From: Candidatus Accumulibacter sp. UBA704
GTDB lineage: Bacteria > Pseudomonadota > Gammaproteobacteria > Burkholderiales > Rhodocyclaceae
Assembly: GCA_002304785.1 (NCBI GenBank)
Contig: DBMG01000039.1
Span: 1-6,023, forward strand
Reading direction: 5' to 3'
Length of the DNA stretch: 6,023 nucleotides
The position numbers and the translations under genes were made by a program. The notes below the pieces were generated by a model. It made no database searches and was not told the origin of the DNA. It was given only the letters and a program-made list of their open reading frames with translations. Below, piece after piece: positions 1-5,672 of the stretch (positions within the stretch are counted from its first letter, which is position 1; each line of letters begins with the position of its first letter).

Positions 1-83
1 AACCCAAAGGGCCGGATTCAAGTCGACGAGCGTTGCCCTGACGGGCCTCTTTCGGGATGCTGCATGTCATGCGTCGCGCGCGC

Positions 84-1052
84 CTACCGGTAATCCTCCG
101 GATTGGCAGAATCGGTGGGGCGCTGCACGACTTTCCTGAGCGCCTCGCTCATCGGCAGGTGCAGGTTGATGCCCTGGCCGGGAATCGGTTGCTGAAACCA
201 CTTCTGGTAGGTTCGGGCGAAATCGTCGCTGCGGAACAATGCCACGATGGCTTCATCCACCGCCCGTTTGAAAACCGGGTCGTCCTTGTTGAGCATGATG
301 CCGTAGGGTTCGATGGACAGGGTTTCGTTCGAGATCAGGTAATCGTCGGGCTGCGGGGCATTGGCGATGAAGCTGCGCAGCAACACGTCGTCCATGGCGT
401 AGGCCTGGGCGCGGCCGCTGGCTACCATCAGGAACGAGTCGGAGTCATCGCGTCCCGCCAGGATCTCCATGCCGAGGCGCCGCGACTGATTCAGTTCGTT
501 CAGGTAGCGCATGCTGGTGGTGCCGATGGTGGTGACCACGGCTTTCCCGCGCATGTCGTCGATGTGCATGATCGGCGTTTGGCGTTTGGAGACAAGGCGG
601 CTTTCGGTGACGAACGTGGTGACCGAGAAGGCGACGCTTTTCTGCCGTTCCAGGGTGTTGGTGGTGACGCCGCATTCCAGGTCTATCGTGCCGTTGGCCA
701 CGAGAGGAACCCGTGTGGCAGGCGTCATCGGCACCAGGCGGACGGCGAGGGTCTTGAGCTTGAGTCGGGTACGGATGGCGGCAACGACCTTGTTGCAGAT
801 GTCCATGGAATAGCCTACCGGCTGATGGTTTTCGTCGAGGTAGGAAAATGGCACTGAACCTTCGCGGTATCCTATGGCAATGACGCCTGCCGCACTGATT
901 TTCCTCAGGGTGACGGACTCCTGAGTCTCGGATGGTTCGGAAGAAAGGGCGTGTCCCGCGCATAGCCAGCACAGGCATGCCAGGAGAAGCCGCAGGCGCG
1001 TGGATGCGGCGGGAATGGCTCGGGAAGGAACGGAGTCAGGCGTGCCGGTCAT
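84..1052 (-). CDS. GltI-type family-3 periplasmic solute-binding protein (ABC uptake)
   Basis: This encodes an exported solute-binding protein of ABC amino-acid importers, 322 aa from ATG at 1052. A TTG four codons upstream is possible, but the ATG has GGA about 7 bases before it. Residues 20-35 form a hydrophobic signal segment after Arg19/Arg21, with likely signal peptidase I cleavage after GHA (residue 35). The mature part aligns by eye along its whole length with E. coli GltI: REGSVPFSY (63-71), NGTIDLECG (120-128), TTNTLERQK (130-138), GTTS (177-180), DDSDSF (202-207), GRAQAYAMDD (213-222) and a C-terminal KWFQQPIPG block. Arg63 and Arg114 match ligand-binding arginines of the glutamate/aspartate-binding protein. 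Three other ligand positions, as I remember them, differ: Ser to Pro111, Ser to Val129, His to Asp203. The ligand may therefore not be Glu/Asp. No permease or ATPase gene is adjacent, so it is an orphan within this window. Family assignment is strong; the ligand is unknown. Confidence 0.9.
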   Translation of the reverse strand: MTGTPDSVPSRAIPAASTRLRLLLACLCWLCAGHALSSEPSETQESVTLRKISAAGVIAIGYREGSVPFSYLDENHQPVGYSMDICNKVVAAIRTRLKLKTLAVRLVPMTPATRVPLVANGTIDLECGVTTNTLERQKSVAFSVTTFVTESRLVSKRQTPIMHIDDMRGKAVVTTIGTTSMRYLNELNQSRRLGMEILAGRDDSDSFLMVASGRAQAYAMDDVLLRSFIANAPQPDDYLISNETLSIEPYGIMLNKDDPVFKRAVDEAIVALFRSDDFARTYQKWFQQPIPGQGINLHLPMSEALRKVVQRPTDSANPEDYR

Positions 1053-1258
1053 AGCGGAGTCCAACGAAAACCATCGGTTCGGCCCTTTGCGGAAGAATGC
1101 TGGCCCGCGGGAAGTCGAAACGGGATTCTACGGTAACAAGGGAAGAGCAGTGAGTCGGTTTCTGGTCCGGCGCGGTTTGGCGCACAATAGCTTCAGGCCC
1201 CTCGGACGGTAGAGCCGCCGAGACAATGGATATTTCAAGTCGTGCCAATGAGGTTGCG
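1053..1258. other. Divergent intergenic region between the two solute-binding-protein genes
   Basis: This 206-base GC-rich gap must hold the 5' signals of both divergent genes. I see no convincing sigma70 promoter. On the plus strand CACAAT at 1183-1188 could be a -10 box, but the matching -35 (TTCTGG, 1160-1165) is poor. The ribosome binding site GAGG at 1250-1253, five bases before ATG 1259, belongs to the plus-strand gene. I found no terminator or strong repeat. Confidence 0.4.
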
Positions 1259-1987
1259 ATGACACCGCTCAGCGAACAGGTATTGCGCGAGCTGGCCCCC
1301 GCCGGCCGATTGCGGGTGGCCATCAACTACGGGAATGCGGTGCTGGCGCAGCGCGACGAACGAACCGCCGAACCGCGCGGCATCACCGCGGACCTGTCCT
1401 TCGAACTGGCTCGGCGGCTCGCCGTCCCGGTCGAGTTCATCACCTACGATGGCGCCGGCAAGATCGTGGCCACGGCGGCGTCGAACGAATGGGACGTGGC
1501 GTTCATGGCCATCGATCCCTTGCGCGCGCAACAGATCCTGTTTACGCCGCCCTACCTGATCATCGAAGGGGCGTATCTGGTGCGTGCCGACGCGCCGTTC
1601 CAGCGCGTCGACGACCTCGATCGCGAGGGTGTCCGGATCGCGGTGGGCAAGGGGGCGGCCTACGACCTGTTCCTCACGCGGACGCTGAAGCATGCCGCGC
1701 TGGTGCGGGCTCCGTCGACCGGGGAGGTGCTCGGCCTGTTCGTTGCCGAAGAACTCGACGCGGCGGCGGGGATCCGCCAGCCGTTGCAAGCGGCTGCCCG
1801 GGAAAACCCGGAGTGGCGGGTGATCCCCGAGTGCTTCATGGCCATCGAGCAGGCGATGTGTACGCCGGCAGGACGGGAGGAAGGCGGGAAATACCTGGCG
1901 GCTTTCATCGCCGAAATGAAAGCCAGCGGTTTTGTCGCCGATGCGCTGGCGCGGCACGGGCAAAGCGACGTGACGGTCGCCCTTTGA
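1259..1987 (+). CDS. Cytoplasmic family-3 solute-binding-like protein without signal peptide
   Basis: This 242-aa protein has the fold of extracellular solute-binding protein family 3 but starts directly with the first domain. The RLRVAINYGNAVL strand sits at residues 17-29, and no hydrophobic leader precedes it. ATG 1259 is chosen because GAGG lies five bases upstream; the in-frame ATG at 1226 adds only 11 polar residues and also gives no signal peptide. Family landmarks are GITADLSFELARRL (41-54), WDVAFMAIDPLRAQQ (78-92, with Arg89 at the carboxylate-binding position), FTPPYLIIEGAYLV (95-108) and GVRIAVGKGAAYDLFL (124-139). In the second domain LDAAAGIRQPL (166-176) has Ile172/Arg173 where amino-acid binders have the Asp that grips the alpha-amino group. 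It could be a ligand sensor or an SBP-derived enzyme (PheC, cyclohexadienyl dehydratase, is a known case of such recruitment). Nothing here proves either. It converges on the aroE-like gene with an 18-base gap, so the two are not co-transcribed. Confidence 0.85.
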   Translation: MTPLSEQVLRELAPAGRLRVAINYGNAVLAQRDERTAEPRGITADLSFELARRLAVPVEFITYDGAGKIVATAASNEWDVAFMAIDPLRAQQILFTPPYLIIEGAYLVRADAPFQRVDDLDREGVRIAVGKGAAYDLFLTRTLKHAALVRAPSTGEVLGLFVAEELDAAAGIRQPLQAAARENPEWRVIPECFMAIEQAMCTPAGREEGGKYLAAFIAEMKASGFVADALARHGQSDVTVAL

Positions 1988-2005
1988 GTTCCGGGCGCTG
2001 GGGCC

Positions 2006-2836
2006 TCAGTAGCTGATTTGCGCCACGCTGCGCAGTTCGTCGGCCGTTGCCGTTCCGTAACCGAAGAACTCGAGATAGGCCGGGATCATCTCGAACAGCA
2101 TGTCGGTGCCGATCTGGAAGCGGCAGCCGCGCTCCTTCGCGGCCTGCAGCAGCGGCGTCATCTCCGCTTTCATCACCACCTCGCCGACGAAGGTGTCCGG
2201 CGACAGGCGCGTAATGTCCATCGGTAGCGGGTCACCGGGCAGTCCCAGCGGCGTGGCATTGATCACCAGGTCGTATCCCGCGGCGTCGTTTTTCCCGCTT
2301 CCTGTTTCGAGCTGCGGGTAGAACTTCTTGAGTCGCTCGGCGAGGCTGTCCGCCGATGCCTGGCTGATGTCGCTGATCGTGATCGTGGCCGCGCCTTCGG
2401 CGGCCAGCGAGGCGGCAATGGCGGCGCCGACACCGCCAGCGCCCACCAGCAGGCAGCGCGCGCCGTCGAAACGAAAGCCCTTTTGTTTCAGTCCGCGGCA
2501 GAAACCAACGCCGTCGAACATGTCACCCCACAATGACCCGTCCGGACGCCTGACCACGGCATTGCACGATCCGGCAATGTGCACGGCCGTCGACATTCCG
2601 TCGAGCAGGTCGACCGTGGCGATCTTGTGCGGCATGGTGACGAGCGCCCCGGGGACGTTGGTCATGCGGAACACCGAGCGGAAGACCGTGGGAAAATCCT
2701 CGGGTTTGATCCCCATCGGAACAACGACCGTATCGATTCCCATTTTCTCGAACCAGGGGTTGTAGATAAGGGGCGCCTTGAAGGCTTCGGTCGGGTAGCC
2801 GAACAGGGGGAGAAGCTGTGTTTTTCCGCTGATCAT
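2006..2836 (-). CDS. AroE-like dehydrogenase (shikimate/quinate dehydrogenase family), altered substrate pocket
   Basis: This encodes a 276-aa member of the shikimate/quinate dehydrogenase family, a soluble NAD(P)-dependent oxidoreductase. ATG 2836 fits the usual family N-terminus (GYP at residues 13-15); a TTG at 2866 would add 10 residues. The substrate domain keeps catalytic Lys71 (VTMPHK, 66-71), Asn92 (GSCNAV) and catalytic Asp108 (GDMFDG, 104-109). The nucleotide-binding domain has GAGGVG at 132-137 and the NATPLG motif at 193-198. Several positions that hold shikimate in AroE are changed: the HSKSP segment is AFKAP (18-22), so both serines are lost; Thr before the catalytic Asp is Phe107; and the Gln of the C-terminal helix appears to be Met250. 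After beta strand 2 it reads SDISQ (155-159) instead of the NRT motif, which suggests NAD rather than NADP. It is thus probably a catabolic or specialised paralogue, not the biosynthetic aroE. It is divergent from a LysR-type regulator, the likely controller. Confidence 0.9.
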   Translation of the reverse strand: MISGKTQLLPLFGYPTEAFKAPLIYNPWFEKMGIDTVVVPMGIKPEDFPTVFRSVFRMTNVPGALVTMPHKIATVDLLDGMSTAVHIAGSCNAVVRRPDGSLWGDMFDGVGFCRGLKQKGFRFDGARCLLVGAGGVGAAIAASLAAEGAATITISDISQASADSLAERLKKFYPQLETGSGKNDAAGYDLVINATPLGLPGDPLPMDITRLSPDTFVGEVVMKAEMTPLLQAAKERGCRFQIGTDMLFEMIPAYLEFFGYGTATADELRSVAQISY

Positions 2837-2915
2837 GACTTTGTTCCAGGCAGGGATTTTTCGCAAAGGCGGACTTCGGCCGTCGCGATGTTCTTGTCAG
2901 GTGATAATGCCGGTG

Positions 2916-2945
2916 ACTATAGGTGGAGCCCGAATAATTTGTAAA
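2916..2945 (-). promoter_or_regulatory. Candidate sigma70 promoter of the aroE-like gene
   Basis: Reading the minus strand, TTTACA (2945-2940) is followed after 18 bases by TATAGT (2921-2916). Each hexamer matches five of six consensus positions. Transcription would begin near 2909, giving a leader of about 70 bases before ATG 2836. The upstream end of the -35 box touches the inverted repeat at 2945-2960, the position expected for a regulator acting at this promoter. This was assigned by eye only. Confidence 0.5.
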
Positions 2946-2970
2946 TCCAATGGATTGGATAACTATTATT
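2933..2970. promoter_or_regulatory. Nested inverted repeat, candidate LysR-type operator
   Basis: The core is a perfect palindrome with 7-base arms, ATCCAAT (2945-2951) and ATTGGAT (2954-2960), separated by GG. It is flanked by a second inverted pair, AATAAT (2933-2938) and ATTATT (2965-2970), whose centre is one base away from the core centre. The whole element lies at the -35 region of the aroE-like promoter and upstream of the divergent lysR-type gene, where LysR-type proteins commonly bind. It reads ATC-N10-GAT, so it does not exactly match the textbook T-N11-A or ATC-N9-GAT spacing. Binding by the neighbouring regulator is an inference from position. Confidence 0.45.
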
Positions 2971-2997
2971 TTTATGTCGCATAACGTCTGGCTTCCC

Positions 2998-3035
2998 GTT
3001 GTTGGTCCCGGTATTGCAACGACTGCACTAACAAC
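2998..3035. repeat. Imperfect inverted repeat in the regulator-gene leader
   Basis: GTTGTTGGT (2998-3006) and ACTAACAAC (3027-3035) pair at eight of nine positions across a 20-base spacer. This could be a second binding site or an RNA hairpin upstream of the lysR-type gene; it could also be chance. Confidence 0.25.
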
Positions 3036-3062
3036 CGACCGCGCGGAGCGATGAATCGGTTG
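3032..3062. repeat. Short inverted repeat CAACCGA / TCGGTTG
   Basis: CAACCGA (3032-3038) and TCGGTTG (3056-3062) are perfect inverted 7-base arms with a 17-base spacer. The element overlaps the right arm of the preceding imperfect repeat, so the two hairpins would be mutually exclusive. No run of T follows directly, so it is not a clear terminator. Confidence 0.25.
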
Positions 3063-3163
3063 CTGTGTTTTCTTTTCAGGATAGGTTTAAGCTATATCAA
3101 AAAACAGACTCAATAACGAAAATCTATATTTGCTCAATAAATATGATGCCGCGGGGGGGCTGC

Positions 3164-4087
3164 ATGATGGATGACCGAGCCGACACCAGTGCCTATTTCG
3201 ACGTCAAGCAGTTGCAGCTTCTCGACGTGCTGTATTCCACGCGCAGCGTGACCAAGACGGCCGAGCGCCTGGGACAGACGCAACCGACGATCAGCACCTG
3301 GCTCAAGCAGATTCGCGACAAGGTGGGCGACCCCTTGTTCATCAGGACCTCGAAGGAAATGATCCCGACGCCACGGGCCGACCTGATGGTTGAAAAGGCA
3401 CGGGAAATACTCGAAGCCATGCGCCAGATCAGCGGCGCAGTTCCGCATTTCGATCCGGCGACGTCGACCCGTATTTTTCGGATGTGCGCTCCGGATTCTG
3501 CGCACATCACGATGATCCCGCGCTTGCTGCAGTGCATTCGCGGGATTGCGCCCAACGTCCAGATGGAAACGCTGCCCGTTGGCGAGAATACGGCGCGTTT
3601 GCTCGAGGAGGGGGATGCCGATCTGGCTTACGGCGGTTTCATTCCGGGCATGGACACCGGTTTCTATCAGCAGGCCTTGATCAAGCAGGATTTCATCTGC
3701 GTGGCCAGCAAGGATCACCCGCGCATCCAGGGAAGCCTGTCGCTCGACGATTACCAGCGCGAGGCGCATGTGGCGGTGAGTTATGGCGGCATTCACGGCG
3801 TCAATGCGCTGATCAAGTCGGCCCTGCACGCGCAGCATGTCGAGCGGCGCGTGCTGCTGACGCTGGCCGGATTTCTCGGCATCGGCAAGGTCATCGCCAC
3901 CACCGACCTGATTGCCACGCTGCCGCGGAATATCGGGGAAACGCTGGCCAGCCTCAACGATCTGCAGGTGCTGGAGTGTCCTGTGATGATTCCGACCTAC
4001 ATGATCAAACAGTACTGGCACTCCCGCTACCACCGCGACCCGGGCAACCAGTGGCTGCGCCGGCTTTGTTCGCAGTTCGCGGAATAG
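3164..4087 (+). CDS. LysR-type transcriptional regulator (NahR/NodD-like subgroup)
   Basis: This is a 307-aa DNA-binding regulator of the LysR family. The frame is open back to a GTG at 3065, but ATG 3164 gives the normal family length (about 300 aa) and has a G-run at 3153-3159 just upstream; earlier ATGs at 3143 and 3146 lack a ribosome binding site. The winged helix-turn-helix spans about residues 14-72, with the typical SVTKTAERLGQTQPTIS (28-44) and the GDPLFIRT wing (55-62). A coiled linker follows, then a two-lobed effector domain (about 95-300). The C-terminal QYWHSRYHRDPGNQWLRR block is characteristic of the NahR/LinR/NodD subgroup, whose effectors are often aromatic or related small molecules. 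It is transcribed away from the aroE-like gene and probably controls it and itself through the shared intergenic region. The effector cannot be told from the sequence. Confidence 0.93.
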   Translation: MMDDRADTSAYFDVKQLQLLDVLYSTRSVTKTAERLGQTQPTISTWLKQIRDKVGDPLFIRTSKEMIPTPRADLMVEKAREILEAMRQISGAVPHFDPATSTRIFRMCAPDSAHITMIPRLLQCIRGIAPNVQMETLPVGENTARLLEEGDADLAYGGFIPGMDTGFYQQALIKQDFICVASKDHPRIQGSLSLDDYQREAHVAVSYGGIHGVNALIKSALHAQHVERRVLLTLAGFLGIGKVIATTDLIATLPRNIGETLASLNDLQVLECPVMIPTYMIKQYWHSRYHRDPGNQWLRRLCSQFAE

Positions 4088-4098
4088 GGAATATCTGC

Positions 4099-4120
4099 GC
4101 GGCGTCAGCCGAAGCGCCGC
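4099..4120. terminator. Weak stem-loop at the lysR/ftsX convergence
   Basis: GCGGCG (4099-4104) and CGCCGC (4115-4120) form a 6-base stem with a 10-base loop across the convergent ends of the regulator gene and ftsX; the right arm lies inside the last ftsX codons. There is no T tract on the plus side and only a mildly T-rich stretch on the minus side, so terminator function is uncertain. Confidence 0.25.
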
Positions 4121-5004
4121 AGGTGCAGGGCCACGGAGAGCTGCGCTCCCAGCCAGCCGAGCGCGGCGCCGGTGGCGATCACGATACCGGTGTGCTGCAG
4201 TGACAGTCCGCGTGGGGTGAAGCTGGCGCTGTAGAGTGCGAGCAGTTCGGCGACCGGCGCGGACAGGATCCAGCCGCTGCCTGCGATGAGCGCAACCGCG
4301 AAGATCCCGCCGAGAGCGCCCTGCAAGGCGCCGAAGTAGTGGAACGGGCGGCGGATGAAGGCGTCGGTGGCGCCGACCAGGCGGGCAACCTCGATTTCGG
4401 CGACCTGGGACAGGATCTGCAGGCGGATAGTGTTGAAGGTGACGGCGATCAGGGCGCCGGCGAACAGGCCGGCGAGCAGCGTCACCGCCAGTTTCCCGAT
4501 GCGCAGGAAGGCGTCGAAACGCTTGCTCCAGGCGGAATCCAGTTGCACGTGGGCGACCTTGGGCCAATTCTTGAAGGTCGCGGCCAGCCGTTCGAGCGTT
4601 TCCGGCTGCGGGTCCGCGGGTTCGACGAAGAAAGCATCCGGCAACGGGTTTTTGGGCAGGCCGGCGACGATTTCCGACATGCCTTCCGTGGCCTGCATCC
4701 GCTTCAGCGCTTCCTCGCGGGAGACGAAGCGCCAGTTGCCGGCCTGCGCGTCGCGCAGGCGCGATTCAATTTCCGCGACGTCCTTCCGGTTCGCATCGGT
4801 CGTCAGAAAAACGCTGATCTGCTGCACGCCGGTCGTGTTGCCGGCGAGGTGCTGCAGGTTGTCGAGCACGACCCAGCCGGCGGCGGGGAGCGCGAGCGCG
4901 ACGCCGATGACGATCAATGAAAGGAAGGTGTTCAGTGGCGCGGCTGCCAGGCGCCGCAGTGCGCTTTTCAACGCGGCGAAGTGCTGCGAGAGATACGCGC
5001 TCAT
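4105..5004 (-). CDS. ftsX: Cell-division protein FtsX (membrane subunit of the FtsEX complex)
   Basis: FtsX is the inner-membrane partner of the FtsE ATPase. In studied proteobacteria FtsEX recruits and activates septal peptidoglycan hydrolase regulators such as EnvC. The 299-aa protein has a short cytoplasmic N-terminus, a first membrane segment at about 26-47, and a periplasmic domain at about 50-165 containing the FtsX landmarks ISVFLTTDA (63-71), FVSREEAL (93-100) and LPKNPLPDAFFV (116-127). Three more membrane segments follow at about 171-191, 222-245 and 272-292. The cytoplasmic loop EIEVARLVGATDAFIRRPF (203-221) is the FtsE-coupling motif typical of this permease family. The start at 5004 is fixed by the ATGA overlap with the ftsE stop; an upstream start at 5070 would lie inside ftsE. 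Length and topology are normal. Confidence 0.96.
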   Translation of the reverse strand: MSAYLSQHFAALKSALRRLAAAPLNTFLSLIVIGVALALPAAGWVVLDNLQHLAGNTTGVQQISVFLTTDANRKDVAEIESRLRDAQAGNWRFVSREEALKRMQATEGMSEIVAGLPKNPLPDAFFVEPADPQPETLERLAATFKNWPKVAHVQLDSAWSKRFDAFLRIGKLAVTLLAGLFAGALIAVTFNTIRLQILSQVAEIEVARLVGATDAFIRRPFHYFGALQGALGGIFAVALIAGSGWILSAPVAELLALYSASFTPRGLSLQHTGIVIATGAALGWLGAQLSVALHLRRFG

Positions 5005-5663
5005 GCGGCCGCTCCGGTCAGGCGGCCGCGTTCGAGGCGCAACACGCGCGGCGAAAAACGCGCCATCCATTGCGGGTCGTGGGTCGCGATCACCAGCGTG
5101 ACGCCGACCTGATGGAACGAACGGAAGATGTCGAGGATGTTGCTGGCCGATTCGCTGTCCAGGTTGGCGGTGGGTTCGTCGGCCAGCAGGACCGCCGGCC
5201 GGTTGACCACCGCCCGGGCAATCGCCAGTCGTTGTTGCTCGCCGCCGGAGAGGGCGATCGGGCGGGCGCGTTCCCGGTCGAGCAGGCCGACCTTGTCCAG
5301 CGCGGCGCGCGCGCGGCGATGCGCTTCACGTGTAGGCAGGCCGACGATGGCCAGCGGCAGCAGCACGTTATCGAGAACGCTGCGATCGAAGAGCAGCTTC
5401 TGGTCCTGGAAAATCAGTCCGAAGTTCCTGCGCAGGTAGGGGATCGCGCTGCGCCGCAGGGCGGCGATGTTCTGGCCGTTGACCACGATGCTGCCCGAGG
5501 TGGGGCGCTCGATGGCCGCAAGCAGGCGAAACAGGGTGGATTTTCCCGCGCCGGAATGGCCGGTGATGAAGACCATTTCTCCCGACTCGATCTCGAAACT
5601 GACGTCCTTCAGTGCTTCCGGTCCGTGCGGATAACGCTTGGTGACGGCGCTGGCGGAAATCAT
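5001..5663 (-). CDS. ftsE: Cell-division ATP-binding protein FtsE
   Basis: FtsE is the cytoplasmic ABC ATPase that drives FtsX. The 220-aa protein has all ABC motifs intact: Walker A GHSGAGKST (35-43), Q-loop FQDQKLL (85-91), signature LSGGEQQR (138-145), Walker B VLLADEP (158-164) with catalytic Glu163, D-loop Asp169, and switch His195 in IATHD. RRNFGLIFQDQKLLFDRSV (78-96) is the FtsE-specific form of the Q-loop region and separates it from LolD-type relatives. The start is ATG 5663, nine bases after the ftsY stop. Its stop overlaps the ftsX start by four bases, which suggests translational coupling and one-to-one production. It is very probably co-transcribed with ftsY and ftsX. Confidence 0.97.
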   Translation of the reverse strand: MISASAVTKRYPHGPEALKDVSFEIESGEMVFITGHSGAGKSTLFRLLAAIERPTSGSIVVNGQNIAALRRSAIPYLRRNFGLIFQDQKLLFDRSVLDNVLLPLAIVGLPTREAHRRARAALDKVGLLDRERARPIALSGGEQQRLAIARAVVNRPAVLLADEPTANLDSESASNILDIFRSFHQVGVTLVIATHDPQWMARFSPRVLRLERGRLTGAAA

Positions 5664-5672
5664 GGCCAGGGT

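Larger units (their letters stand above)
2837..3163. other. AT-rich divergent control region between the aroE-like gene and the lysR-type gene
   Basis: This 327-base gap between two divergent start codons changes from GC-rich to distinctly AT-rich between about 2930 and 3150. It holds a promoter for the minus strand (2916-2945), a nested inverted repeat (2933-2970), two weaker inverted repeats (2998-3035 and 3032-3062) and an 8-base direct repeat CTCAATAA at 3109-3116 and 3133-3140. A TATATT at 3125-3130 would suit a -10 box for the regulator gene, but no acceptable -35 precedes it. No small gene is supported inside it. Confidence 0.6.

Noticed and set aside
1..83. A tail of an upstream plus-strand gene (frame ending with TGA 39-41), or the start of a minus-strand gene from ATG at 70-68
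   Set aside because: There are only 12 and 23 codons respectively, no recognisable sequence and no clear ribosome binding site; the left edge is too short to decide. The GCCC-TGAC-GGGC hairpin with CTCTTT (35-52) is too weak to call a terminator.
57..857. A 266-codon plus-strand frame opposite the GltI-like gene
   Set aside because: The opposite strand encodes a full-length known family; this frame has no family features and no ribosome binding site.
960..985. A lipobox (LLAC, residues 23-26) in the GltI-like protein
   Set aside because: The hydrophobic stretch before this Cys is only a few residues; the longer segment to GHA at 35 fits ordinary signal peptidase I cleavage better.
1235..1963. 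A 242-codon minus-strand frame opposite the leaderless binding-like protein
   Set aside because: It is a mirror frame of a well-supported gene, with biased composition and no motifs.
3065..3163. A 33-codon N-terminal extension of the LysR-type protein from GTG 3065
   Set aside because: It is unlike LysR N-termini, derives from AT-rich leader DNA, lacks a ribosome binding site, and would make the protein unusually long.
3134..4567. A 477-codon open frame on the minus strand, antisense to the regulator and ftsX
   Set aside because: It is rich in Arg, His and Pro with no recognisable motif, and overlaps two well-supported genes; long shadow frames are expected in high-GC coding DNA.
5005..5070. 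An upstream start for FtsX at 5070
   Set aside because: It would lie within ftsE; the ATGA overlap start at 5004 gives the normal FtsX N-terminus.
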